The position numbers and the translations under genes are program-made. From the NCBI GenBank assembly GCA_009360885.1, contig SPEL01000001.1, positions 372,001-436,000 of the forward strand: a stretch of DNA of 64,000 nucleotides, in the 5' to 3' direction. The notes beneath the pieces are model-generated. The model saw only the letters and a list, made by a program, of their open reading frames with translations. It was not told the DNA's origin and made no database searches. This DNA comes from Sphingobium sp. (GTDB lineage Bacteria > Pseudomonadota > Alphaproteobacteria > Sphingomonadales > Sphingomonadaceae). Position 1 is the first letter of the stretch, and every line of letters starts with the position of its first letter. Positions 8,954 to 18,151 of the stretch are shown in pieces.

Positions 8954-11900
8954 TTGTCAGAGGATCAGGCGAATGATGCGGGTGGCCCCGTGGGCAACAG
9001 TGTGCAGGCAGGGACGCCGCTAACGGAGGCGCAATCGGGCCTGTGGTATTCGCAGATATTGGACCCCGCCAACCCCATATTCAACACTGGCCAATATCTG
9101 GATTTGGTGGGGCCGCTTGATAGCCATGCCTTTGCTGCGGCGATAGATCAACTGGGCGCAGAGGCGGAGGCGCTTTCCCTGCGTTTTGCCGATACGCCTG
9201 ATGGCCCGGTGCAATGTGTCGATCCGTCGCTGCGCCCCGCATTGCAGAATATCGACCTCAGCGATGAAAATGATCCGGAAGGGGAGGCGCTCTCCCGCAT
9301 CCGCCGGGACATGGCCACGCCGGTGGACCCGCGCGTTGGGCCAATCGCCGCGCAGCATCTGTATCGCCTGTCGCCTACCCGTCATCTCTGGGCACTGCGT
9401 GTCCATCACCTTGCCAATGATGGTTTCGGCATAGTGATGCTGACATCGCGGGTGGCGGACCTGTATGAGGCCGCGATTACCGGCCAGCCCCCCAAGGGGC
9501 GGGGTTTTGCGCCACTGGAAAAGCTGTGGGCGGAAGATGCTGCCTATCGGGCGTCTGATAAACGCAGGGATGACGCGGATTATTGGCGCGGTGCGATGGC
9601 GGGCATGGAGGAGGTTGTCGGAATGGCGCCGGGCCGGGCCATTTCCGCGCACTATTTCCACCGGCATGAGCGCCCAATGGCACAGGGCACCCGCGCTGGG
9701 CTGCTTGCCCTCGCGCAGTCGCTGAAACTGGGTTGGCCCGATGTGCTGACAACGCTGGTTGCGACCTATTGCCGCCGTTTTACCGGCACGGATGAGATTG
9801 TCATCGGTGTTCCCTCCATGGGCCGCATGGGCAGCGTTTCGGCGCGCATTCCGGCGATGGTGATGAATGTGCTGCCGGTGCGGATGGCCCCGGATGAGGA
9901 TGCGCCGATTGCGGACGCTATCAGCAAAATGGTGGTCGCTATGGTCGCGGGGCGTAAACATGGGCGCTATCGCGGCGAGCAGCTCCGACGTGATCTTGGC
10001 CTTATCGGTGGTGCGCGGCGTCTCTATGGTCCGCTCATCAACATGCAGCCTTATGATAAGCCGCCGCATATGTTCGGGCTGGATGTGACATTGCATGTTA
10101 CCGGCACCGGCCCGGTGGAGGATATCAACTTTACCTTTCGCGGTGATGGCACGAACAGCCTGACGCTGGAGGTGGACGCGAACCCCAATCTTTATAGCGC
10201 GGAGGCGGTTGCCGCCCATGGGGAAAGGCTGGCGGTATTTCTGGCGCGGGCCGTTGGGGCGGATAGCGTGGGTGAAGGCGTTGACGAAGGAGAAGGGGAA
10301 TTTACCCCCGCTGCTACCCTTGGCGATATACCCACCGCCACGGCGGAGGAGGCACAGGCCGAGATAGAGGCCCATAACGCGACACATCATATTCTGCCGG
10401 ATGTGACACTGGCGGAGCTGATCGAACGCGCCATGGTTGCCACGCCGGATGCCGAAGCACTGCGCTTTGAGGGGGTATCGCTATCTTATGCTGAGCTGGA
10501 CCGCCGCACACAGGCCCTTGCCGGAGCCATCCGTGCCCGTATTGCGCAAGTGAAGGGGGCGGAAGGTCACCGCATTGGTGATTTGGATGGTCATGATGAT
10601 GCTCGCACCGCTGGCGATGCTGCCCGCGTAACCGCTGATGTGCTGGTGGCGGTGGCTTTGCCGCGTTCGCTGGAGCTGGTGATTGCGCTGGTTGCGGTGC
10701 TGCGCGCCGGGGCGGCCTATTTGCCTTTGGATCTCGAACATCCCAAAGACCGCATCGCCACTATATTGGAAAGTGCGCGGCCTGCCTTGGTGCTGGCACA
10801 GGATGACCCCTTTGGCCTTTATGGGGATATGCTGCTGACGCCTGCATCATGGCCAACGGGTGAAGAACCTAGTGATCTGCCTGATGATCTTCCCCTGCCG
10901 CAGCCCATGGACGCAGCCTATGTCATCTATACATCCGGTTCCACCGGCACGCCTAAGGGTGTGATGGTAGAGCATCGCGCCATCGTCAATCGCCTGCTGT
11001 GGATGCGCGATTTTTATGATTTCACTGCGCAGGACCGCATCCTTCAGAAAACCCCGGCCACCTTTGACGTGTCGGTATGGGAGTTTTTCCTTTCCTTCAT
11101 TTCCGGTGGTACGTTGGTCGTTGCGCCCCCCGGTGCGCATAAAGACCCGGCGGCGATAGCGGCCCTCATCCGCGACGAAGCCATAACGACGCTGCATTTT
11201 GTGCCGTCGATGCTGGCCGCTTTCATCGATAGTCCGATATCACAAGGGATCACGACATCCCGCATATTCTGTAGCGGAGAGGAACTGCCCGCCGACCTGC
11301 GTGATCGCTTTCATCAGCGGGTAAAGGGCGAACTGCATAATCTCTATGGCCCCACGGAGGCCGCCGTAGATGTGAGTTATTGGCCTGCCAGCGCGGATGA
11401 TATTTCCCGTCCGGTGCCCATTGGTTTTCCCGTGTGGAATACCAGCCTCATATTGCTGGATGATCGTCTGCGGCCCGTGCCACAAGGTGTCGCTGGCAAC
11501 CTCTATCTGGGCGGGGTGCAACTGGCACGCGGCTATGTTGGCAGGCCGGATTTGACGGCAGAGCGTTTCATCGCTGACCCGTTCCATCCGGGGCAGCGGC
11601 TTTACATGACCGGCGATCTTGCCCGTCGTCGGCCCGATGGCGCGGTGGAATATCTGGGGCGTAGTGACCATCAGGTGAAGATACGCGGCCTGCGCATTGA
11701 ACTGGGTGAGATAGAATCCGCCATTGGTGCATCGAGCCTTGCGCGGAGCAATCTGGTGCTGGCCAAGGATGGGCGGCTGGTTGCCTATGTGGTGCCCGAT
11801 GATGGCTATGATCGGGACGCCTTGCGCGCTGCGCTTGCGGCGCGCCTCCCCGATTATATGGTGCCAGCGGCCTTTGTGGAACTGGATGCGATGCCGGTGA

Positions 11901-13045
11901 CGGCCAATGGTAAGCTCGACCGCAAAGCCTTGCCCGAACCGCGTTTTGAAGGAACGGGCGGAGAGCTAAAGACCGAAACGCAGCAGCGTCTTGCCGCGAT
12001 ATTTGCCGAATTGCTGGCGGAAAGCGGCAATATTGACGGCGATATTGGCGCGCAGGATGATTTCTTCGCTCTGGGTGGGGATAGCCTGATCGCTGTCCGT
12101 TTATTGATGCGGATTGAGGATGAGTGGGGCATCGACCCCGGCCTTGCCGCTTTGTTCGATCAGCCCGATGTAGCCAGCCTGTCGGCGAGGATTGATGCGT
12201 TGACGGCGGGGGATGATGCGTCCGCTGCGACGGATAATGGTCTTGGCCCTCTCATCACGCTCGCACGCGGGGAGGAAGCATCGTCTCCCCTGTTCCTCAT
12301 TCATCCGGCAGGTGGCATTTGCTGGGGCTATCGCACATTGGCCGCTGCACTGGAACCGCGCCGCATGGTTTATGGTCTGCAATCCCCCGCGCTGGACCCT
12401 GCAGCCCCCGCGCCCGACAGCATAAATGCGCTGGCTGCCCAATATGCCGCGCATATCCGGGAAATTCAGCCCCATGGACCTTATCATGTCGCGGGGTGGT
12501 CCGTAGGCGGGATCATCGCGCAGGCGGTCGCGGTGGAACTGCGCGCAGAGGAGCAGGATGTTGGCCTTGTGGCGCTGCTGGATGCTTATCCGGCGGACCT
12601 ATGGCGCGCGGAGCCAGAGCCAGATGAGCTGGCGGCACTGCGCGCGCTCCTCACCATAGCGGGCTTTGACGCAGGGGATTATCCGCATCTGGTCACGCGG
12701 GACCAGATCGTTGCTTTTCTGCGTGAACAGGGCGGGCCATTGGGGAGCCTCCCTCCGCAGGCACTGGACGGCGTGGTGCGCGCTGTTACCGATACCAACC
12801 GGCTGGTGCGCGGCCATCATCATCGTGCCTATGATGGCGTTATCACCCATATTCGCGCCGGTGCGGACCATCAGGATAAACCGCAGCTGATGGCGGACCA
12901 ATGGGCGCCTTATGTTGGCGGCATAGAGGAAATGGAGGTGCCTTTCCTCCATCGACAGATGACCGGGCCGGATGCCAGTATGATTATCGGCCCCTCCCTG
13001 TCACGGATCATGGCCGCCACTGAACAGCAGGAGATTGACGCATGA
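8954..13045 (+). CDS. entF: EntF-like nonribosomal peptide synthetase (C-A-PCP-TE), predicted serine
   Basis: Single-module synthetase of 1363 residues. The condensation domain has HHLANDG at 151-157. The adenylation domain (about 470-1000) has YTSGSTGTPKG, FDVSVWEFF, TLHFVPSML, FCSGEEL and NLYGPTEAAVDVS; these are the stretches that form the serine code in EntF. The carrier domain has GGDS with Ser1044, and the thioesterase has GWSVGG with Ser1183 and a late catalytic-type His. The family reaction is amide bonding of 2,3-DHB to serine and release, often as a cyclic triester. An extra ~30 residues (about 532-562, rich in D, G and A) lie between early adenylation cores. Translation seems to start at TTG 8954, with AAGGA upstream. 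It overlaps entA by four bases. Confidence 0.92.
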   Translation: MSEDQANDAGGPVGNSVQAGTPLTEAQSGLWYSQILDPANPIFNTGQYLDLVGPLDSHAFAAAIDQLGAEAEALSLRFADTPDGPVQCVDPSLRPALQNIDLSDENDPEGEALSRIRRDMATPVDPRVGPIAAQHLYRLSPTRHLWALRVHHLANDGFGIVMLTSRVADLYEAAITGQPPKGRGFAPLEKLWAEDAAYRASDKRRDDADYWRGAMAGMEEVVGMAPGRAISAHYFHRHERPMAQGTRAGLLALAQSLKLGWPDVLTTLVATYCRRFTGTDEIVIGVPSMGRMGSVSARIPAMVMNVLPVRMAPDEDAPIADAISKMVVAMVAGRKHGRYRGEQLRRDLGLIGGARRLYGPLINMQPYDKPPHMFGLDVTLHVTGTGPVEDINFTFRGDGTNSLTLEVDANPNLYSAEAVAAHGERLAVFLARAVGADSVGEGVDEGEGEFTPAATLGDIPTATAEEAQAEIEAHNATHHILPDVTLAELIERAMVATPDAEALRFEGVSLSYAELDRRTQALAGAIRARIAQVKGAEGHRIGDLDGHDDARTAGDAARVTADVLVAVALPRSLELVIALVAVLRAGAAYLPLDLEHPKDRIATILESARPALVLAQDDPFGLYGDMLLTPASWPTGEEPSDLPDDLPLPQPMDAAYVIYTSGSTGTPKGVMVEHRAIVNRLLWMRDFYDFTAQDRILQKTPATFDVSVWEFFLSFISGGTLVVAPPGAHKDPAAIAALIRDEAITTLHFVPSMLAAFIDSPISQGITTSRIFCSGEELPADLRDRFHQRVKGELHNLYGPTEAAVDVSYWPASADDISRPVPIGFPVWNTSLILLDDRLRPVPQGVAGNLYLGGVQLARGYVGRPDLTAERFIADPFHPGQRLYMTGDLARRRPDGAVEYLGRSDHQVKIRGLRIELGEIESAIGASSLARSNLVLAKDGRLVAYVVPDDGYDRDALRAALAARLPDYMVPAAFVELDAMPVTANGKLDRKALPEPRFEGTGGELKTETQQRLAAIFAELLAESGNIDGDIGAQDDFFALGGDSLIAVRLLMRIEDEWGIDPGLAALFDQPDVASLSARIDALTAGDDASAATDNGLGPLITLARGEEASSPLFLIHPAGGICWGYRTLAAALEPRRMVYGLQSPALDPAAPAPDSINALAAQYAAHIREIQPHGPYHVAGWSVGGIIAQAVAVELRAEEQDVGLVALLDAYPADLWRAEPEPDELAALRALLTIAGFDAGDYPHLVTRDQIVAFLREQGGPLGSLPPQALDGVVRAVTDTNRLVRGHHHRAYDGVITHIRAGADHQDKPQLMADQWAPYVGGIEEMEVPFLHRQMTGPDASMIIGPSLSRIMAATEQQEIDA

Positions 13046-13803
13046 GCCGTAGTCTGGGCCTTGAAGGCCGCATCGCCTTTGTAACCGGCGCAAAGGGAGG
13101 CGTGGGCGCGGCGCTGGTGCGCTTGCTGCAGGAGGAAGGCGCGCGTGTTGTCGCCACTGATCTAGGACTGGAGGAGGCAATCAATCACACCCTCTGGGTT
13201 GCGCCGCTGGATGTAACAGACAGCGCAGCGGTGGATGCACTGGTAGACCGGGTGGAGGCGCAGTGGGGGGCGATTGATCTGGGGGCGAATGTCGCGGGCA
13301 TATTAGGCAATGACATCGTGCTGGATACCAGCGATGAGGCTTGGCGGCGGGTGTTCGCGGTCAACAGTGACGGTGTATTTCATGTCAGCCGCGCCCTCGC
13401 TCGCCATATGTCTCCGCGTCGTCGTGGCGCATTAGTGACGGTGAGTTCTAATGCGGCGGGTATTCCCCGCCATGCGATGGCGGCCTATGCGGCGTCAAAA
13501 GCGGCGGCGACGATGTTCACACGTTGCCTTGGGCTGGAACTCGCGCCTTTGGGTATAAGGTGCAATATCGTTGCGCCAGGCTCTACGCTCACCCCGATGC
13601 AAACGGGCATGTGGGCCGACGAAACGGGCGCACAGCGGGTGATAGCGGGGCTGCCGGAACAGTATAAAACCGGGATTCCGCTCGGTAAGCTGGGCACGCC
13701 CGAAGATGTGGCGGAGGCGGTTTTGTTCCTGCTGTCTGACCGCGCGGGGCATATCACAATGGCCGATATTTATGTGGATGGCGGCGCAACGCTGCGGGCG
13801 TGA
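13042..13803 (+). CDS. entA: 2,3-dihydro-2,3-dihydroxybenzoate dehydrogenase (SDR)
   Basis: NAD-dependent short-chain dehydrogenase of 253 residues that oxidises 2,3-dihydro-2,3-dihydroxybenzoate to 2,3-dihydroxybenzoate. The cofactor motif is TGAKGGVG near the N-terminus, the catalytic set is Ser in VTVSSNAAGIPR, then YAASK. The C-terminal half carries the EntA-type run VAPGSTLTPMQ, EQYKTGIPLGKLGTPEDVAEA, and HITMADIYVDGGATL. The ATG overlaps the NRPS stop (ATGA). It closes the biosynthetic operon; the adjoining isochorismatase makes its substrate. An unrelated SDR role is unlikely given both motif match and context. Confidence 0.92.
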   Translation: MSRSLGLEGRIAFVTGAKGGVGAALVRLLQEEGARVVATDLGLEEAINHTLWVAPLDVTDSAAVDALVDRVEAQWGAIDLGANVAGILGNDIVLDTSDEAWRRVFAVNSDGVFHVSRALARHMSPRRRGALVTVSSNAAGIPRHAMAAYAASKAAATMFTRCLGLELAPLGIRCNIVAPGSTLTPMQTGMWADETGAQRVIAGLPEQYKTGIPLGKLGTPEDVAEAVLFLLSDRAGHITMADIYVDGGATLRA

Positions 13804-13881
13804 TGTGCGCAGGATGATGCATCGCTATCGCCTTTATCGGGTGTCTTTACCGGGCGTATTTTTACCATTAGCCTCTGTGTC

Positions 13882-14595
13882 ATGAAGATGATTGGCCTGA
13901 TTGGCGGAATGAGCTGGGAAAGCTCGGCTGAATATTATCGTTTGCTCAATCAGGGGGTGAGGGACCGCACAGGCCCTTTGGCGTCGGCCCGCTGCATCCT
14001 CTGGTCGTTCGATTTTTCAGAGATTGCGGCACTCCAGAAGGCTGGTGATTGGGATGCGCTCACCCGGCATATGGTGCAGGCTGCGCGGGCGCTGGAGGCC
14101 GGTGGGGTAGACGCTATCCTGATTTGCACCAATACCATGCATAAGCTGGCGGCTGAGGTAGAGGCGGCGGTGTCCATCCCCTTGCTGCATATTGTTGATC
14201 CGGCGGCCGAGCAGGCAAAAGCTATGGGCGCGCAGCGTGTGGCGCTTCTTGGCACGGCCTTCACCATGGAACAGGATTTTTATAAGAACCGCCTGCGGGA
14301 ACGCCATGGGCTGGATGTTATCATCCCGGATGTTGATGACCGGGCGCAGGTTCATCGCATCATTTATGATGAATTGGTGGCGGGGGTTATCACGCCGCAA
14401 TCCCGCGCTATTTACCGGGGCATTATTGCCCGGTTGGTGGAACAAGGCGCGCAGGCCGTGATATTGGGCTGCACGGAAATCATGCTGCTGGTGCAGGCGG
14501 AGGACAGTGCGGTCCCCTTGTTGGATACCACCAGCCTGCATGTGGACGCAGCGATAGATTTTGCACTGGGCGGGGTGCAGGCCAGCGAAGGCTAA
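13882..14595 (+). CDS. Aspartate/glutamate (broad amino-acid) racemase family protein
   Basis: Cofactor-independent racemase family protein of 237 residues. It begins MIGLIGGMSWESSAEYYRLLN and has the paired cysteine motifs ICTNTMHK (first base) and GCTEIMLL (second base), as in the YgeA group. Members racemise Asp, Glu or other amino acids. It follows entA by 78 bases in the same direction and may be co-transcribed. A D-amino-acid role in the siderophore is possible but the single NRPS module has no need for it. An alternative start two codons in (ATG 13888) is equally plausible. Confidence 0.88.
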   Translation: MKMIGLIGGMSWESSAEYYRLLNQGVRDRTGPLASARCILWSFDFSEIAALQKAGDWDALTRHMVQAARALEAGGVDAILICTNTMHKLAAEVEAAVSIPLLHIVDPAAEQAKAMGAQRVALLGTAFTMEQDFYKNRLRERHGLDVIIPDVDDRAQVHRIIYDELVAGVITPQSRAIYRGIIARLVEQGAQAVILGCTEIMLLVQAEDSAVPLLDTTSLHVDAAIDFALGGVQASEG

Positions 14596-14619
14596 GCCCC
14601 GTTCAGTCCGGCCTCTGCT

Positions 14620-15783
14620 TTACCCCAGCCTTTGCTTAACCAACGTCAGGAAAATGCTGGCGGCGATGGGCAGCAGGTCGTCATCAAAATCATAGGCCGG
14701 ATTGTGGCACATGGCGCTGTCTTGTCCCAGAAACAGATAGGCACCCGGCGCCGCATTCAACAGCATCGCCATGTCATCGGTAAAGGGGAAGGGGCCGTGG
14801 TCGCGCACGACATTATCCTCACCCAGCACGGCGGCGCAGGCGGCTGCGGCGCGCTCTGCCCCCTCTGGCGCGTTGATGCAGGGCGGGACTTCGGCAAGAC
14901 GGTTGCAGGTTACGGTGCAGCCGGTCATTGTGGCAACGCCTGCACATATCGCCTCCAGCCGGGCATAGAGCAGGTCAATCACCTCTGGCTTCAGCGCGCG
15001 TAATGTGCCGCTGAGGGTCGCGGACGCCGGGATGATATTGTGCGAGCTTCCTGCCTGCAGCGAGCATACGGTGATAAGACCGGATTCATTGGGGTCGAGA
15101 TAGCGCCCGACGATGGAGGATATCTCGTTCGCCAGACGGGCGGCGGCCTGCAACGGGTCGGTTGCCTTGAAAAAGGCCGCGCCATGGCCGCCGACTCCCT
15201 CAACCGTCACTTCCCAGACGATATAGCCATTGAGGCACGGGCCAACGCGCACGCCCGCCGTGCCTTTGTCCAATAAAGGCATGTTGTGAAACGCGTAAAC
15301 CTCATCAAAGGGGAAGGCCTCCAGCAAGCCATCGGCAATCATCGCCTTTGCGCCAAGGCCATTTTCCTCGGCGGGTTGAAAGATCAGCACCACGCGGCCA
15401 GACACAGGCGGATTGGCGGCCAGATGCTGTGCCACGCCCAATAGGGCCGCCGTATGCCCATCATGGCCGCAGGCATGGGCGACGCCGTTGGTGTGGCTGT
15501 GCCAGTCCTTGCCGCCTTCATCCTGCATTGGCAGGGCGTCCATATCGGCGCGCAGCGCGATCGTCTGGCCAGGCTTGCCGCTATCGACCACCGCCACCAC
15601 GCCGGTGCCGCCAATGCCGGTTACAGGTTCCAGCCCAAAATCCCGCAACCGCTCTGCCACCAATGCTGCCGTGCGTGTTTCCTCAAACGACAATTCCGGG
15701 TGCCGGTGAAAATCCCGCCGCCAATCTGCCATATCGACACTAAGGCCGGGGATGAGATTTGGGGTGCGGGTCGTGGTCGTCAT
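14620..15783 (-). CDS. M20D family amidohydrolase (hippurate hydrolase/aminoacylase type)
   Basis: Cytoplasmic two-metal amidohydrolase of 387 residues. It has the HRHPELSFEE start, LRADMDALPM, the ACGHDGH metal motif, FQPAEE with the general-base Glu, and a late MCHNPAYDFDDD metal-ligand segment. The dimerisation insert VEGVGGHGA follows the usual plan. Family members cleave N-acyl amino acids, hippurate, or peptide-like amides. Its position between the siderophore operon and the iron permease suggests it might cleave a 2,3-dihydroxybenzoyl-serine amide after uptake, but this is inference from context only. It is read convergently with the racemase; the ATG is preceded by AGGCGGA. Confidence 0.88.
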   Translation of the reverse strand: MTTTTRTPNLIPGLSVDMADWRRDFHRHPELSFEETRTAALVAERLRDFGLEPVTGIGGTGVVAVVDSGKPGQTIALRADMDALPMQDEGGKDWHSHTNGVAHACGHDGHTAALLGVAQHLAANPPVSGRVVLIFQPAEENGLGAKAMIADGLLEAFPFDEVYAFHNMPLLDKGTAGVRVGPCLNGYIVWEVTVEGVGGHGAAFFKATDPLQAAARLANEISSIVGRYLDPNESGLITVCSLQAGSSHNIIPASATLSGTLRALKPEVIDLLYARLEAICAGVATMTGCTVTCNRLAEVPPCINAPEGAERAAAACAAVLGEDNVVRDHGPFPFTDDMAMLLNAAPGAYLFLGQDSAMCHNPAYDFDDDLLPIAASIFLTLVKQRLG

Positions 15784-16026
15784 GTGGAAATCCGCCTGAT
15801 TATGCCTGTGTTAGGGGTGATTGCCTTTCCCATAGGGCAGGGCGGTGGGCAAGGGCAAAGCGGCAAAAGCCGGTTTCTCTAACGAAAATTCGCATATTTC
15901 GGGCAATATTTCCGTATTTCGCCTTGACCCCCGCGCCCGAACCGCGAAAGAGCGAATGAGATGCAATAAGGGTTGGTGTCATCGCCTGACCACCCAGTCG
16001 CAGGACATGGATATGCAGGACAGGAA

Positions 16027-17106
16027 ATGAACACGCCAAGCCATATTGCTGCCCCTCCTTCATTCAACCGGCAGGACACATTAAACGCCTATCATCGTAC
16101 CGGGCGGCGTCGGGCGCTGATCGTGACGGTGTTGGGGTTATTGTGCGTCATTGCCTTTGCGCTCGATATTTCAACTGGACCTTCTTCGCTGCCTTTAGCG
16201 GATGTGTGGGCGGGCTTGTTCGCGCCCGATCAGATCAGCAGCCCGCAAATGACGATTATCCGCGATGTGCGCCTGCCTTATGCCTTGATGGCAATATTGG
16301 TGGGGGCGGCACTGTCCCTCGCAGGCGCGGAAATGCAGACGATCCTCAACAATCCGCTCGCCAGCCCGTTCACGCTGGGGGTGTCCTCGGCGGCGTCCTT
16401 TGGCGCGGCGGTGGCGATTGTGCTGGGGGTCAGCCTGCCCTTCATTCCGGGCGACTGGATGATCCCGATCAATGCCTTCATCGCGGCCTTTGCCTCGGTG
16501 TTGATGCTGGAAGGGCTGGCGCGCAATCGTGCATCAGGGGTGGAGGGCGTGGTGCTGTTCGGTATCGCGCTGGTGTTCACCTTTAACGCGCTGGTGGCGC
16601 TCATTCAGTTTGTCGCATCGCAGGAGGCTCTGTCGCAGCTCGTGTTCTGGTCCATGGGGTCTCTGGGCCGGGCGACATGGGGCAATTTGGGCGTGCTGGC
16701 CCTTGTGGTGGCCGCCGTGCTGCCCTTTTCGATGCAGGCGGCCAATGCGATGACGGCACTGCGTCTGGGGGAGGACAGGGCGCGCAGTTTCGGCATTGAT
16801 GTGAAGCGGCTGCGCTTTTTCTCTCTGCTGCGGATCAGTGCATTGGCGGCGACGGCAGTGGCCTTTGTTGGCACCATCGGTTTTATCGGGCTGGTGGGGC
16901 CGCATATTGCGCGATTGATGCTGGGCGAGGACCATCGTTTTCTCCTCCCTGCCTCGATGTTGACGGGCGCACTCATCATGTCGCTGGCGTCGGTAGGCAG
17001 CAAGATATTGGTGCCGGGCGTATTGTTACCGGTGGGGATTGTGACATCTATGATTGGTGTGCCGGTGTTCCTTATCCTCATCCTGCGTAAGCCGGAAAGG
17101 GTGTGA
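16027..17106 (+). CDS. FecCD-family iron-siderophore ABC transporter permease
   Basis: Inner-membrane permease of 359 residues with 8-10 hydrophobic segments. It has the FecCD signature: RDVRLPYALMAILVGAAL, LAGAEMQTILNNPLASP, LGVSSAASFGAA, WSMGSLGRATW, the cytoplasmic coupling region LRLGEDRARSFGID, and FIGLVGPHIARLMLGEDHR near the C-terminus. ATG 16027 is chosen over the upstream 15973 because AGGA stands six bases before it and the longer N-terminus is not membrane-like. It overlaps or abuts the ATPase gene. Only one permease is encoded, so it probably acts as a homodimer; no periplasmic binding protein is nearby. Confidence 0.92.
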   Translation: MNTPSHIAAPPSFNRQDTLNAYHRTGRRRALIVTVLGLLCVIAFALDISTGPSSLPLADVWAGLFAPDQISSPQMTIIRDVRLPYALMAILVGAALSLAGAEMQTILNNPLASPFTLGVSSAASFGAAVAIVLGVSLPFIPGDWMIPINAFIAAFASVLMLEGLARNRASGVEGVVLFGIALVFTFNALVALIQFVASQEALSQLVFWSMGSLGRATWGNLGVLALVVAAVLPFSMQAANAMTALRLGEDRARSFGIDVKRLRFFSLLRISALAATAVAFVGTIGFIGLVGPHIARLMLGEDHRFLLPASMLTGALIMSLASVGSKILVPGVLLPVGIVTSMIGVPVFLILILRKPERV

Positions 17107-17108
17107 GC

Positions 17109-17915
17109 ATGACACAGCCACATTGCGATTTGTCCGGGGCGAGCCTTTCCATTACCGGTCTTTCCACTGGCTATGGTGGCAAGGCTATCGTATCGGGCCT
17201 TGACCTCGCGCCGATTGAGCCGGGGGCGGTGGTTTCCCTGCTTGGCCCCAATGCGGCAGGCAAGACGACCCTGCTGCGGTCATTGGCGGGCCTGCAACCG
17301 GCGACTGGCTCCGTGCGGCTGGGGGATCAGGAATTGCTCTCGCTATCCCTCGCGGGTCATGCGCGCATCGTTACCTATATGCCGCAAAGTCTGCCGCAGC
17401 GCGTTGCCTTGACCGTGCTAGAGGGGGTGATCGGCGCGATACGAGCCTCGCCCGTGGGGGACGGTAATTTGTCTGATGGCGATATTGTCGATCGTGCGCT
17501 GGAGGTGATTGAGCGGGTAGGCATTGGCCATCTCGCCATGTCCGGTCTTAATCATTTGTCGGGCGGGCAGAGGCAGCTTGCATCATTGGCGCAGGCATTG
17601 GTGCGCGAACCGCGGGTTCTGCTGCTCGATGAACCGATTAGCGCGCTGGATCTGCATTACCAGTTGCGTGTGATGAAGCTGGTGCGGCAATTAGCGAAAG
17701 AGCGCGGGATGATCGTGCTGATGGTGCTGCATGACCTTGCCATCGCGGCGCGCTGGTCAGACCGGGTTGTGTTGCTGGCGGGCGGGCAGGTGGTGGCCGA
17801 TGGTACACCGGAGCAAGCGATTACCGCGCAGGTTCTGGCCGATGTTTATCGGGTACAGGCGCGGGTTGAGCCGGGGCCGAGTGGGCTGAATATCGCCATT
17901 GAGGATGTTCTCTAA
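17109..17915 (+). CDS. FepC-like ABC transporter ATP-binding protein (iron-siderophore)
   Basis: ATPase of 268 residues energising the adjacent FecCD permease. Walker A is GPNAAGKTT, the Q-loop region is TYMPQSL, the signature is LSGGQRQ, Walker B is VLLLDEPISALD and the H-loop is VLHDLAIAARWSDRVVLLAGG. The order and the C-terminal DGTPEQAITAQVLADVYRV tail fit the FepC/FecE group. ATG 17109 begins two bases after the permease stop; a GTG at 17103 would overlap it by four bases. A 60-bp repeat array starts five bases after the stop. Confidence 0.93.
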   Translation: MTQPHCDLSGASLSITGLSTGYGGKAIVSGLDLAPIEPGAVVSLLGPNAAGKTTLLRSLAGLQPATGSVRLGDQELLSLSLAGHARIVTYMPQSLPQRVALTVLEGVIGAIRASPVGDGNLSDGDIVDRALEVIERVGIGHLAMSGLNHLSGGQRQLASLAQALVREPRVLLLDEPISALDLHYQLRVMKLVRQLAKERGMIVLMVLHDLAIAARWSDRVVLLAGGQVVADGTPEQAITAQVLADVYRVQARVEPGPSGLNIAIEDVL

Positions 17916-17919
17916 AAGC

Positions 17920-18083
17920 AATTCCAGCAAAAGTGGGCACCGGTTTTGCGTCCGGAATTGCGCCCGCGAACAGGCCATTAATTCCAGCAAAAGTGGGCAC
18001 CGGTTTTGCGTCCGGAATTGCGCCCGCGAACAGGCCATTAATTCCAGCAAAAGTGGGCACCGGTTTTGCGTCCGGTATTGTGC
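17920..18083. repeat. 60-bp palindromic tandem repeat, about 2.7 copies
   Basis: Units start at 17920, 17980 and 18040. The first two are identical over 60 bases and the third decays after about 40. Each has AATTCCAGCAAAA ... TTTTGCGTCCGGAATT, an extended imperfect palindrome around GTGGGCACCGG, joined by a GC-rich linker ending CAGGCCATT. The palindrome resembles interspersed extragenic repeats seen in many alphaproteobacteria (from memory, not searched). It lies between the ABC gene stop and the convergent helicase gene. Confidence 0.9.
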
Positions 18084-18112
18084 CAGACAGGCAGAGTGAC
18101 GATCAGGATATG

Positions 18113-18143
18113 CTAAGAAAAAGGGGCCGGTTTATGGCCCCTT
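18113..18143 (-). terminator. Rho-independent terminator of the helicase gene
   Basis: On the minus strand AAGGGGCC pairs with GGCCCCTT around the loop ATAAACC (18121-18143), followed by TTTTTCTTA. It lies nine bases after the helicase stop. Read on the plus strand the same hairpin could also end transcripts leaving the repeat array. Confidence 0.8.
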
Positions 18144-18151
18144 GTTCCTGC

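Noticed and set aside
9020-10390. Minus-strand 456-codon frame inside the NRPS gene
   Set aside because: Antisense to the condensation domain with its HHLANDG motif; no family features.
17757-18099. Repetitive short frames on both strands across the 60-bp array
   Set aside because: They only translate the exact tandem repeat and have no gene features.
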